This document shows positions 11,973 to 24,098 of a stretch of DNA of 64,000 nt, one piece after another. The stretch lies in NCBI GenBank assembly GCA_021521415.1, contig JAIQDT010005489.1, positions 114,317 to 178,316 on the forward strand. Reading direction: 5' to 3'. The DNA is from Bidens hawaiensis (lineage: Eukaryota > Streptophyta > Magnoliopsida > Asterales > Asteraceae). Under the pieces are notes generated by a model that saw only the letters and a program-made list of their open reading frames with translations, had not been told where the DNA came from and made no database searches. Within the stretch, counting starts at the first letter, position 1; each line of letters starts with the position of its first letter. The translations under genes and the position numbers were made by a program.

Positions 11973-14332
11973 TGTCACACCCCGACCAAAGGCGGAGGAA
12001 CATGCCGGGGTGCAACGATTGCTCATAAGCGCATGACACTATTTAAAGCGACAATATTTAACAAACTCATTTCATTTCACAACATCGAAAATGTCACATA
12101 ACCAAATATTCATAACTCAAATACAACAAAATATAACAAAATATAGCAAATCAAATATTGTTCATTTTTGCTAATATCATAACGGTATTTGTGATGTTTT
12201 CTTCACCGAACTCCATAATCAACCTAGATGCAAACATGTAACATTTCATAAAATAAAGTTTATCAACACAAAGGTTGGTGAGCAATTCATAAGTTTGAAC
12301 AATAGATATATAGTATGAAAAGCCACAAAACTAGTATACAAAACCATAAATAATAGCTATAAACTTGGATAAATAGTTATTGCTAACAAGTTAGCGACAC
12401 CCAACTATAAGGGGTTGCCAAATAGTTTAGGATTTTATGGTTATCGTTAATTGCATTACGTTATCGACACCTTGCCATGAGGGGTTGCCAAATGGTCTAG
12501 GATTTATAGTTCCACCATCCAAAAGCGATAAACACATAGTCAAATAAGCATAGAAAACCAAATCGAGCAATTATTCAAGTAAGGTATACAACAACGTTTG
12601 TGGTTTAAGACCCCAAGTATAAAACATTTAGTTTAGATAAGTTGAAATGTCACCCCCAAAATAAAAGATAGAAAACGGGGTATGAAGTTACTCACGTTCA
12701 AGTAATAAACTTGAAAGATTGATTATTTGGAGATTTGCCGGAACGACGAGTTTAACGTATGAAGCCTAAATAAAAGAAAGTCTTGGATTTAGAAAGGTTG
12801 TCTTGAAGATCTTTAAATAAAATAATTGTTGCAAAAACTAATCAATTAAAGTTCAAGGTTTAAAATGTAACTATTTAAGAATTTATAATAATAACCCTTT
12901 TAAAAAATGTAAGTTTGCTTAAAACCGGGTTAAAGTATCTAACCTTAATATTTACTTAACCAATGTTAAGTAATAAGGTGGGGAAAATGCTAAAATGCAA
13001 GTTCCATTAGGCTAAAGATACTAAAACGGATTTTTAACGAGTGTTCGGGTTGTCGGTTCGGGTCTTGACAAATGGTCGAACCCAAAGTCAACTTTCCAAA
13101 ATATTAATTGTTATGAGATAACTCATTAAAACATACTAACACTTAACCAAGTACGTAGATCTATTGTTTAGAACTAACATCGCACGTTAAGCAAGTGTTC
13201 GGTTTTGTCGGTCCAAACTATGTTATGAGATCAAGTTGGATCCAACTATTCCAAGTACTTAAGAAAAATAATTAAAATCAGTTTGTAAACTATTTTTTTT
13301 AAAGAAATATACAAGTCTTGATAACTAAAAACACACTTGTGTGTCTTAAGCGAGTAAAAGTCGGTATAGTTCGGTCTCCATCTCACAAATAGTTCATAGA
13401 TGGTTTCTACATGCCCAAATATCATAGAACTTGTATATTGGTTTATATATGAAGAAAACTTAAATTTTACAACAAAAAAAGTTAACTACAAGTCTTTTAA
13501 GCAAAAGTTTCGGTTTAGTTCGGTTTCCATCTCCCAACGAGTTCATAGATGGATTCCATATGCTTAATATCAAAGAACTTGTAAAAATGATTTTTGAAAC
13601 TCAAATCTAGCAATAAACATGTTTAAACAACTATTTTAACAAAACTAGTAAACAAAAGTTCAGTTTCCGGTTTGGACTAGTTTCGGTTAAACCGAGGTTA
13701 GTCTTATACAAACCCACACCATGGAACTTGTAAATAAGATGAACAAACTAAAGGGTTAGAAGTTAGTCATAAGTGATATGTATAATAAGTTTTGTGTGTG
13801 TAAATATATATCAAGAACATGAAGTCCTCCATGAAGCCTTGCCTTATGACATTCGAAACTTAACCAACCAGAGTCGGTGAAGTAACAAATAAAGGAAACA
13901 AGGGGTGTGTATTATATATATGTTGTACCACCATATTCAAGAGTTAGTAATGTTAGATGAACAAGTTAGAATGAAAGACTATAGTTAGTTTGACTTGAGA
14001 AGTCAAAACTTCAAAAATACATAAGAAATAACAACCTTGAATCTATGGAGTTTGAGAGAGTTTTTTGGAGATGTAGCAAGAGTAAAATGAAGAAGATGGG
14101 TGTGTATATATATGGAAGGAGTTAAGGGTTGGGCATAAAGATTCTTTTATGGTTTGCATAAAAATGGGTATGTTTAAATGGTCAAACAATGCATAATATA
14201 AAAAAAAACAATATTTTATATATTTTATATATTTTAAATGACAAGATCCAATGTTTTATATATTTGAAATGTTCGGGTTACAAACGGGTCGGGTTTACAT
14301 AAAAAAGTGACCCGAAATTGACGAATGTCACA
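11973..14332 (-). repeat. Element C, 5' LTR (right copy)
   Basis: 2360 bp, same length as the left LTR. A TATATATA stretch at about 14105-14113 on the minus strand is the likely promoter TATA box. The 3' border touches the primer site; the 5' border is followed by the GTTTG duplication. Confidence 0.95.
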
Positions 14333-14337
14333 GTTTG
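14333..14337. other. Target-site duplication GTTTG, right copy
   Basis: Pairs with 3874-3878. Beyond it LTR B1 resumes with CCACTTAGCCTTACAAG, matching LTR B2. Confidence 0.92.
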
Positions 14338-16159
14338 TTTGCCACTTAGCCTTACAAGCGATATATAACCAATAACAAAATCTCCCCCAAGTAAAAAAGC
14401 GTTTAAAAGAGTAAAAGGGGAACGTGAAACTCACTGTTTGTGAAGATAACCAAAAAGATCCGAGAAAAAAGTGTGCGTCACAGAAAATCCTCACTAGTGT
14501 TCTAAAAACAAAAACGATATTTTCTAAGTATTTAAACTACGAGTGAGTCCCTAGACTCGACACATACAACTTATGCATGAGATGCGTTTCGTGTTTCGTT
14601 TGAGAAAAAAGTGCGACTCGACAAACACGTTGGTGATACGTTACATGTGTGAACAACTACTTAAGTGTCAAGTATTAACATTGTACATTACTAGCAATTA
14701 TTCCCCACAAGGGCAATTTAGTCAAAAACATAGCAATTATCTATCAACAAGCACATTTCATGTATTTTCACATAGCTCAGTAGCTAGTTTTATCAAGACA
14801 GATTTCTACTTGGAAAGATTACTCTATTCAATAGATCATAACATATCAATTAATTTACCAAAAATCGTCACAAAAGAACACATGAGTTAGGTTTCCAGAA
14901 CTATTTTTATTGTATTTTTATTCCACATAGTTTTCTCACAATGATCAAAACATTACAGTAAACTCACAGCAGTCAAAATCATGCGCAACAGAATGTTATT
15001 TGTTATTCCCGTAAAATGGTAATTTTAATCAATGCAAGACCAATTGAGTTAGCTTCTTAACTCAAAATTTTAACTTCCAGAAGTGGAACCAACCCATTTG
15101 GTCTTGTAGTTTATGAGATATGATAATTTCTAAACAGCCTAACAGCAGACCCCACAATTCAGACTTGCACTACAGTTTTGTAAAATAATAAAAGTTAACT
15201 TTTACACGTCCAAAAATTACAAATTTGGACTCTTTAGAAACTAGACTCAACCTAATACACTGTAGTTTTAATAATTTCGTGCAATTACCACATTAACATC
15301 TAGTTACAGTTGTCTAAACATCAAATCAACAATCTGTCCAGTACCAGTTTACATCAAAACTTAACATAACAACAATCTATGAACCATAACCCATGCATAT
15401 CACACTCTAGACACAAGATTTACCAACCATGAATATCAGTTTTACGTTGCACACATAGTTAGGGTTTTACTTGAAAGTTTAAAATCAAAGAACAAGTAAT
15501 TAACAAGCAATTATAACACAACTAGTTATCAATTCACTAGCAAATCATCATCAAACATACAATCAAACCCTAACTCATCTTAATCATCACTTTCAAGAAT
15601 TAGGGTTTTGATTAACCCATTCAATATTAAAATTAAACACATAGAATGCATAGAGTAGTTGTTAATTACCTTCCTAGCACCTTAATTCTTCAACAAAACT
15701 TGAAACAAGGTTGTATGTATGTGTGTGTGTGCTCACGGCTGCCAAAGGAGAGGGAGAGGGGGTGAAGGCCGATCGGTTATGGGGAGGGGGTAGGGGGTTA
15801 GGGTTTTGTTATTATTTAATATTAATAATGTTACACAATGGTCCCTCTACTTCTAGTTGTTCAAACTCTAGTGTAAAACAATAACTCTTGTCTCTTGCGT
15901 TTAATATTTCACATACATATCAAGTAACATATAGGTTAACACATAATTATCAAGTATTTATCGTTTGATATTTGTCGTTTGTTCACCAATGGTTTGAGTC
16001 AACTCGTTTGCGTTTCGGTGCAATCCCGAAAGAATACATGTGTAGTGATTGTCGAGCGTCATTTAAAACCCTAGTTTAAATGTAATGAGATGTGCGTTAT
16101 AGTTCTAGTGATCTTAAGTTTGAATTGACGGAGTTAACCTGAAATTGACGAGTGTCACA
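14338..16159 (-). repeat. Solo LTR B1, right segment
   Basis: Continues the inverted B-family LTR and ends GACGAGTGTCACA, the reverse complement of the B2 start TGTGACACTCGTC. The small frames at 14234-14494 and 14573-14890 are LTR sequence and not genes. No internal region or second LTR accompanies it, so it is a solo LTR. Confidence 0.88.
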
Positions 16160-19100
16160 ACTCCAACTCCTCCCGACACAACAACAACAACAACAAGAAA
16201 CCCAAAAACAACAACCGAAACTTTGCCGTTACCCAACCTCAACAACAAACCCAAACTTCTCAACAAAACCGAAGGCCCTATACCGGTACCTTCCCATTAT
16301 GTAACAATTGTCAACACCACCACCCCTCACACTTACCATGTCGCCGATGCACTATTTGTAACCGTTATGGTCATCTCAACACCTCATGCCGATCCGCACA
16401 ACAAACCCAACCTAACCCACCAAACCAACCGAGAACCACTCCTCAAAACCCCCAAAACCGATATGCACCCTACCCACCAAACCAACCCCAACCACCCCAA
16501 GCTTGTTACAATTGTGGAAATCCAAACCATTTCCGCAACAATTGCCCTCACCTTACCTTTGCTAACCAAACGATGACCGTACCTTACTACCAAACCCAAG
16601 CTTACCAAGTTCAAACCTACCAACCCCAAATTCCCCAACTCAATGCACCACTCATACGACCCATTCAAGCCATCCAAGCACCACCTCCACCTCCACCGCA
16701 AGCACCACAAGTCAACCATGGCAACCAAGGGCGAGCTTTTATGATGAATGCAAATCAAGCTCAAGTGACAAACGATGTTGTGAACGGTATATTTTTGGTG
16801 AACTATCATTTGGCTTCTATTTTATTTGATACGGGTGCCGATAGAAGTTTTATTTCTTTGAATTTTGAGTCGAAACTTGATATGCCTCGATCTAAGCTTT
16901 CCCGACCGTTCTCTGTTGAAGTCGCCATTGGCAATTCTATTACCATCAATTCCGTCGTCCGCTATTGTTCTCTCATTCTTTCTAAGCATAAATTCTCCAT
17001 CGATCTCATCCCGATGCAAATGGGTAGCTTCGATGTCATAGTAGGCATGGATTGGTTATCTTTGCACCGTGCCGAAGTCGTTTGTTTTGATAAATTCATT
17101 CGCATATCGCTCGTCAACGGTAAAATTCTTAAGGTCTTTGGAAACACAACGTCTCGAAGGCTAAATCTCATGTCGTGTGCTCAATCGCAAAAGTACTTAC
17201 GCCAAAAGTACGTTCCGTTTCTAGCTATCGTGGTGACAAAAGACAAAAAGGAAAGGAAGATCCAAGATATTCCTGTTGTTCGTGATTTCCTTGATGTCTT
17301 TCCCGATGATGTTACCGGTCTTCCTCCCGTTCGTCCGATTGAATTCCAAATCGATCTTGTGCCCGGCGCGATGCCCGTGGCCAAGGATCCTTATCGTCTA
17401 GCCCCGTCGGAAATGCAAGAACTATCAAACCAACTCGAAGAACTTTCCGATAAAGGCTTCATTCGTCCAAGCTCTTCTCCTTAGGGCGCTCCCGTTCTCT
17501 TCGTGAAAAAGAAGGATGGTTCGTTTCGTATGTGCATTGATTATCGTGAACTTAACAAGCTTACTATTAAAAATCGTTACCCATTGCCACGTATCGATGA
17601 CTTATTCGACCAACTTCAAGGCGCAAATTGTTTCTCCAAAATTGATCTTCGATCGGGTTATCATCAATTGCGTGTTCGCGAAGAAGACATTCCGAAAACT
17701 GCTTTCCGTACTCGATATGGACATTTCGAATTTTTGGTTATGCCCTTCGGGTTAACAAATGCACCCGCGGTATTTATGGACCTCATGAACCGCGTTTGCA
17801 AACCATTCCTTGATAAATTCGTTATTGTCTTTATTGATGACATCCTTATCTTCTATAAATCCAAAGTCGAACATGAACATCATTTGCGTTCCATTCTCGA
17901 ACTCCTTAGAAACGAACAACTCTATGCCAAATTCACCAAATGTGAATTTTGGCTCGAGGAAGTTCAATTTTGGGACATATCGTAAAAGTCAAAGGTATTC
18001 ATGTTGATCCCGCTAAAATTGAGGCCGTTAAGGATTGGAAAACTCCAACGAATCCCATGGAAATTCGATCCTTCCTCGGTTTGGCCGGATATTATCGGCG
18101 TTTCATTCGAAACTTTTTAAGATCTCTTTGCCTCCTACCTCTATCACCTATAAGGGACAACCCTTCGATTGGGGTTCGAAGCAAGAGGAAACCTTTTGTA
18201 CTCTCAAGGACACGCTTTGCAATGCTCCCGTTCTAACCCTTCCCGATGAAAACGCCGATTTTGTTGTATATTGCGATGCCTCCCATCAAGGCCTTGGTTG
18301 TGTTCTCATGAAATGAGGTCAAGTCATCGCGTACGCATCAAGGCAACTTAAGGTCAACGAGAAGAACTATGCGACTCACGATCTCGAACTTGGTGCCGTC
18401 ATTTTTGCTCTCAAAATCTGGAGACATTACCTTTATGGAACAAAATGTGTGGTTTTTACCGATCATAAAAGCCTTCAACACATTTTTGACCAAAAAGATC
18501 TCAACATGAGACAACGACGATGGGCCGAATTACTTAGTGATTACGATTGTGAGATTCGCTACCACCCCGGTAAAGCGAATGTCGTCGCCGACGCCCTAAG
18601 TCGAAAGGTTAATGTTAAATCCGTTCTGCTTCTAAGCGTCATTGTTCAAACCGATCTTCAAATTCGTATTTTTCAAGCTCAGCGTACCTCCGTTGAAGAA
18701 GGTAACATGTACGACGAAATGTCATCCGGAGCCGAACTTCAACTCGAAACCAAACCCGATGGTCTTTTGTACTTTCTCAATCGTTTGTGGATTCCCGATC
18801 GCGATGACCTTCGTACTTGTATACTCGACGAAGCTCACAATTCGCGGTATTCCGTTCATCCCGGTGCGGATAAGATGTATTTCGATATTCGTGCTACCTT
18901 TTGGTGGCCGGGTATGAAAAAGGACGTAGCGTTATTTGTATCTAAATGTCTTACTTGCTCAAAAGTCAAAGCCGAACATCAAAGACCTTTTGGTCTAATC
19001 GAGCAACCACCAATTCCCGTTTGGAAATGGGAAGACATTGCTATGGACTTTATCACCAAATTACCCAACACCCAAAAAGGCAACGATAGCATTTGGGTGA

Positions 19101-20098
19101 TCATCGATCAATTAACCAAATCTGCTCATTTCATTCAGATCCGCGAGAAGTATTCTGTCGAGCAGCTTGCACAAATCTATGTTCGAGAAATCGTGTGTCG
19201 ACACGGTTTGCCATTGTCTATCATCTCCGATCGCGATGCCCGTTTTACCTCTCATTTTTGGTGACCTATTCAAGAAGCTTTGGGAACACGTCTCGATATT
19301 AGCACCGCTTACCATCCTCAAACGGACGGTCAATCCGAACGTACAATTCAAACACTCGAGGATATGCTACGAGCGTGTGTTCTTGATTTCGGTGGAAATT
19401 GGGATTCTCATCTTCCGTTCATCGAGTTCTCCTACAACAATAGCTACCATTCTAGCATTGATGTGGCTCCTTTTCAAGCTCTTTACGGTCGTAAATGTCG
19501 TTCCCCGATTTTTTGGAACAAAATCGGTGAAGCCCAAATCACGGGACCCGAAATGGTCCAAGAAGCTACCGATGTCATTGATCAAATCCGTAAAAATCTC
19601 CTAGCCGCTAGAAATCGTCAAAAGAGTTACTGCGACAAACGACGAAAACCGATCAAATTTATTGTTGACGATCTTGTCATTCTAAAAGTATCCCCTTGGA
19701 AGGGGGTAGTCCGTTTTCGAAAGAAGGGTAAACTAGCTCCTCGTTTCGTTGGTCCTTTTAAAATTCTTGAACGTGTTGGTAAAGTAGCGTATCGACTCGA
19801 ACTACCGCAAGAACTTGCCGGTGTTCATCTGACATTTCATGTTTCGAATCTCAAAAAGTGCCTAGCCGATGGTAATCTCCATATACCTCTCGACGAAGTT
19901 CATGTTGATGAGTCTATGATTATGGTTGAACGACCCGTTAAGATCATGGATCGCAACGAGAAGATGACCAAGCGTAGTCGAATTCGGTTAGTAAAAGTTC
20001 GATTGAAATCACGGCGTGGCGCGGAGTTTACATGGGAACGAGAAGACGCAATGAAAGAGAAGTATCCACATTTGTTTGCATCGTCGTCTTCATCTTAA
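16160..20098 (+). pseudogene. pol: gag C-terminus and pol of element A, decayed
   Basis: The gag frame resumes at 16160 exactly where 3207 left off. It shows Cys-rich CTICNRYGHLNTSC, CCHC knuckle CYNCGNPNHFRNNC and a Gln/Pro tail. It then runs without a break into protease ([10 protein letters not shown]), so gag and pol form one frame in this family. RT follows (FIDDIL), then RNase H ([10 protein letters not shown]), the integrase zinc region ([10 protein letters not shown]...[11 protein letters not shown]), the core ([15 protein letters not shown]), and a chromodomain-like end at EFTWERED. Breaks: TAG for Trp near 17483, one-base loss near 17975, TGA for Arg near 18314 and near 19262, and a frame change around 18110. 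The protein is inactive, and the order agrees with element C. Confidence 0.93.
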
Positions 20099-20117
20099 TT
20101 TCGGGACGAAATTTCCT

Positions 20118-20131
20118 AAAGTAGGGGATAC
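20118..20131 (+). other. Polypurine tract of element A
   Basis: AAAGTAGGGGATAC directly before the 3' LTR start TGTGACATTCG at 20132, after a conserved TTTCGGGACGAAATTTCC stretch that follows the pol stop. Confidence 0.8.
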
Positions 20132-20384
20132 TGTGACATTCGTCAATTTCGGGTCTCGATTCGTATTTGTTTTGTAAACTTTATTGATGTAAACCGACCT
20201 GTTTTGTAAACCAAAACCTTTGATATAATAAAAATGATGGATTTTATGTTACAATATTATTTTACACTTGTTGGGTCTTGAAAACATTTATTCGGTCTTT
20301 AAAACGCTTAAAACTCACTTAAAACGAACTTCGGGGGCCAAAACTGCCATTTTTGAAAATATTGAAAATCTGGAAAATAACCCC

Positions 20385-20433
20385 GTCGCGGGGCGCGACG
20401 GGGGACCCCTATTCTGGTCGCGGGGCGCGACGG
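20385..20433 (+). repeat. Repeated GC-rich 17-mer hairpin in the U3 of LTR A
   Basis: GTCGCGGGGCGCGACGG occurs exactly twice (20385-20401 and 20417-20433). Each copy can fold into a 6-bp GTCGCG/CGCGAC stem with a GGG loop. It stands out in an otherwise AT-rich LTR, about 110 bp upstream of the TATA box. LTR E has a different GC-rich patch in the same area (about 42040-42115), and C has none. Confidence 0.75.
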
Positions 20434-20539
20434 ACACCCAGATCGGCAGCTCGTTTTTGCTTTGTCTTATGCATACATATGACCAAAACCAACCCATTTT
20501 CATGCAAGACCCTTTATACTTGACCATTTCAACTTACCC

Positions 20540-20549
20540 TATATATACA
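20540..20549 (+). promoter_or_regulatory. Putative TATA box of LTR A
   Basis: CTATATATAC followed by a C/T-rich stretch. The other family members have a TATATATA run at the same relative place (minus strand near 6015, 14109 and 41930). Confidence 0.55.
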
Positions 20550-22143
20550 CCACCCTTTCCATCCATTAATCTCTGCTACAACTCCAAACAAAGATTTTAA
20601 GGTTATTTTCATTGTGTTCTTGAAGGTTTAACTTCTAAAAGTCAAACTGAGTTTTATCTTTAATTCTAACTTGTTCATCTAACATTACTAACTCTTAAAT
20701 ATGGTGGTACAACATATATATAATACACACCCCTTGTTTCCTTTGTTAGTTACTTCACCGACTCCGGGTGGTTTAGTTTCGAAGGTCATAAGGCAAGGCT
20801 TCATGGAGGACTTCGTGTTCTTGATATATATATATACACACACATAACTTATTTATGCATATAATTATGCCTAACTTCTGCTCATTTTAGTTTGTTAGAC
20901 ACAATTACAAGTCTTGGGTATGTGGAGACCATCTATGAACTCATTGTGAGGTGGAAACCGAACCTAACCGAACTTTTGTTAAAAAGACTTGTTGTTGACC
21001 TTTTAGTTGTAGAACTTAAATATTTTCATTTGCGCATTATTACAAGATCTATGATATATGGGTATGTAGAATCCATCTATGAACTTGTTGTGAGATGGAA
21101 ACCGAACCGATCCGATTTTACTCGCTTAAGACACACAAGTGTGTTTTTAGCTATCAAGATTTGTATATTTCTTTAAAATAGTTTACAAACTGTTTTTAAT
21201 CATTTTCTTAAGTATTTGAAAATGTTGGATCCAACTTGGTCTCATAACATAGTTGGACCGACAAAACCGAACACTCGCTTAACGCACGTTGTTAGTTCTA
21301 AAACAATAGATCTACATACTTAGTTAAGTGTTATTATGTTTTAATGAGTTATCTTATAATAATTAATATTTTGGAAAGTTGACTTTGGGTTTGACCACTC
21401 GTCAAGACCCGAACTGACAACCCGCACACTCGTTAAAGACCCGTTTTAGTATCTTTGTCCTAATGGAACTTGCATTTTAGCATATTTCCCACCTTATTAC
21501 TTAACTTTGGTTAAGTAAATATTAAGGTTAGATACTTTAACCCGGTTTTGAGCAAACTCACATTTTTAAAGGCTTATTATTATAAATTCTTAGATAGTTA
21601 CATTTTAAACCTCGAACTTTAAATTGTTTACTTTTTGCAACATTTGTTTAATTTAAAGATCTCCAAGGCAACCTTTCTAAAGCCTAGACTTCTTTTATTT
21701 TAGGCTTCATACGTTAACTCGTCGTTCCGGCAAATCTCCAAATAATCAAACTTTCAAATTTATTACTTGAACGTGAGTAACTTCATACCTCATTTTCTAT
21801 CTTTTGTTTTGGGGTGACATTTCATACTTATTCAAATCAAATGATTTATACTTGAGTCTTAAACCACAAACGTTATTATATACTTTACTTAAATAAATGC
21901 TCGATTTGGTGTTCTATGCTTACATGATTATATGCTTATGTGTTTTCCGCTTTTGGAAGGTTGATTCATAAATCCGTGAACTATTTGGTATTCTCTTATA
22001 GCACGGTGCCGCAACGCGCCGGCACACCTACTAGTATATATGTATGTTCATGTGTTGTGAGATATGCAAGTGATTATTTCTTATATGGTATCAAGCCTTC
22101 TTTGATCCTCCATCTCCCTTCCAATCTTCTTCTTCCCTCACCC

Positions 22144-22990
22144 ATGACATCTTCCTCCACCACCAATGCAACTCTTCCCCACTCTCTTGCTCACTTGATC
22201 CCTATGAAACTTTGCTCCACCAACTATTTATTTTGGAAAAACCAGATGCTTCCTCTCCTCACATTTCAAAATCTCATCTCCCATGTTGATGGCTCATTCC
22301 CTGCTCCTGTTGCAACTCTCACCGCCAATGAAAAGACAACCGAAAATCCGACTTACGCCTCTTGGATTTATGCGGATCAACGCATTATTATTATTATTAT
22401 TAATGCTACTTTATCCGAAGAGGCCGTAACGGTTACCATCGGTCTACCCACAGCTCGGGAAATTTGGGTAGCATTAGAGACGGCTTATGCTAACTCGTCC
22501 ATTGATCGAGTTCACAATCTCCATTATCTACTTCGCCTGGTACAAAAAGGCTCAAAGACTGTTGCTGAATTTGGCAGACTTTTCAATACTCTTTGCGACC
22601 AGTTAGCTGCAATCGGTTATCCGGTTGACCGTCATCAACAAGTTCATTGGTTTCTTTGTGGACTTGGGCCCTCTTTTAAGTCATTTTCAACCTCCGTCCG
22701 CTCGTTCAGACCTGCACCACCTTTTTCCGATCTCTTGGCTAGGGCTGAAAGCCAAGAGTTGTTCATTCGTGCCCTTCATGGCAGCGCTACACCACCCGTG
22801 GCATTCTCGGCTCAAAGCTTCCGGTCCCCGTCTTCCTCTCGGGGACGTGAAGGTCGTTTATATCGTGCTACTTCTAACAACGGCGGCGTGGTGGACGCGC
22901 TCGTGGTCGTTGGCCCCCTCCTTGTCAACTTTATCGCCAAGATGGACACTACGCCAACGCATGTCGGAGTCTTGCATCCTATGCTTCACA
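22144..22990 (+). pseudogene. gag: copia gag
   Basis: Copia-type Gag (UBN2-like) starting at MTSSSTTNATLPHSL. Visible are NYLFWKNQMLPLL, the ASWIYADQ region and AREIWVALETAYA followed by QKGSKTVAEF and a DLLARAESQELF segment, all in the usual order. An upstream in-frame Met at 21940 lies in LTR A sequence and is not used. The frame is lost after about GREGRLYRATSNNG, and the zinc-knuckle region is not recognisable. An ATT triplet run at about 22387-22402 adds extra Ile codons. Confidence 0.85.
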
Positions 22991-23039
22991 AGCCATCCCC
23001 ACTGATGATAACTTGGCACGCGCCTTCCTTAATCAATGT

Positions 23040-24098
23040 CATGTTACATCCTCGGGACCCGATTGGTGTGTTGATTCCGGTGCCAAGAATCACATGACAC
23101 CATCTACTCAAACCGTTACCAACCTTTCATCCACCAAAGGTAACAATACGGTCTCATTCGGAAATGGTAATACCCTCCCTATCACTCACAAAGGACATTC
23201 GTTCATTTCTAATAACATTAAATTAAATGATATCTTGGTTGTACCCAATCTCACCAAGAATCTCTTGTCCGTTAGCAAATTAACCAAAGATAATCATGTA
23301 GATGTTTTATTATCTTATCCTTCTTTCTACATTCAGGATCGCCACACAAAGCTGGTCCTAGCTCAAGCCGGTGTGAGAATGGGCTTTATGTTTTACAACG
23401 GGGTCATCATGCTCTCGTTGCCTCATCCTCAAGACCCAAAGAATCTTTTGAAGTTTGGCATTCCCGTTTGGGACATGTCCATTTTGTTACTATTGTTAGT
23501 TTACATAAAGTTGGTCATTTATTAATTTATGCACTTTTACCTAAACCAGGCACTTTTTTGCCTTGTCAACCTGCTAAAAGTCAATATTTACCTTTCTATA
23601 TAAATGATAAACGTGCCTTGAACCCACTTGATCTTATTCACTGTGACTTATGGGGTCCCTCTCCGGTTCTATCCGTTAACGATTATCGATATTATGTGGC
23701 ATTTGTTGATGACCATTCTCGTTTTTGTTGGCTCTATCCCTTAAAATTAAAATCTGATTTTTATCATGTGTTGAAGGTGTTTATGAACCTTATTCAAACT
23801 CAATTCTCTCACAAAATTAAAATATTTCAAAGTGATGGCGGAACTGAATATGTCAATCATAAAGTTTGATCCTTATTTGAGGAAAATGGGACACTTCACA
23901 GATTGTCATGTCCGTATACGCCACAACAAAACGGTTGAGTCGAACGTAAACATCGACACATAGTTGAAACTGGGTTGGCGATGTTATCATCAGCTGTTTA
24001 CATTATTAATTGCTTACCTACACCAATACTTGATGGTAAGTCTCTGTTTGAACTCTTATACTTACAAACACCCAATTATAACATTTTTCGGGCTTTTG
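23040..24098 (+). pseudogene. pol: copia protease and 5' half of integrase
   Basis: The protease core is DWCVDSGAKNHMTP, with DSG as the active-site triplet. VPNLTKNLLSVSKL and a GAG-pre-integrase stretch follow. Integrase starts around 23600, with HCDLWGPSP carrying the first catalytic Asp and FQSDGGTEY the second. A TGA then falls in the PQQNG-VERKHRHIVE region near 23938. A stretch that normally follows seems deleted before INCLPTP. The coding sequence is cut at FRAFG by solo LTR F1 and resumes at 26391. Confidence 0.87.
24094..24098. other. Target-site duplication TTTTG, left copy
   Basis: TTTTG before the TGTAACAACTC start of F1, repeated at 26391-26395 after its TGTGACA end. Confidence 0.95.

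Larger units (their letters stand above)
3879..14332 (-). mobile_element. Full-length Ty3/gypsy element C (chromovirus-like, Tekay/Del type suspected)
   Basis: Complete structure of 10454 bp on the minus strand: 5' LTR 11973-14332, primer site 11956-11969, gag 9590-11011, pol about 6272-9600, purine tract near 6243-6253, 3' LTR 3879-6238. LTRs are both 2360 bp and differ at roughly 28 positions by manual count, with GTTTG on both sides. Order PR-RT-RNase H-IN, a chromodomain-like C-terminus and long LTRs fit the chromovirus branch; the exact lineage is inferred. It is the youngest dated insertion in the window. Pol has stops and frameshifts, so it cannot move alone, but all cis signals are present. 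Confidence 0.95.
20132..22012 (+). repeat. Element A, 3' LTR, truncated on its right
   Basis: Starts TGTGACATTCGTCAATTTCGGG. The last ~980 bases match 1-965. At 22012 the match breaks inside GCACGGTGCCG, where the 5' LTR continues for another ~500 bases. The sequence after that is copia-like. CTATATATAC at 20540-20549 is a good TATA box. Two direct repeats with a CCATCTATGAAC core lie at about 20915-21130. No remainder of this LTR is seen after the copia element. Confidence 0.9.

Noticed and set aside
3208..16159. Reading B1 as the LTR of an element that includes C
   Set aside because: B1 and C have different LTR sequences, and C has its own perfect GTTTG duplication within B1.
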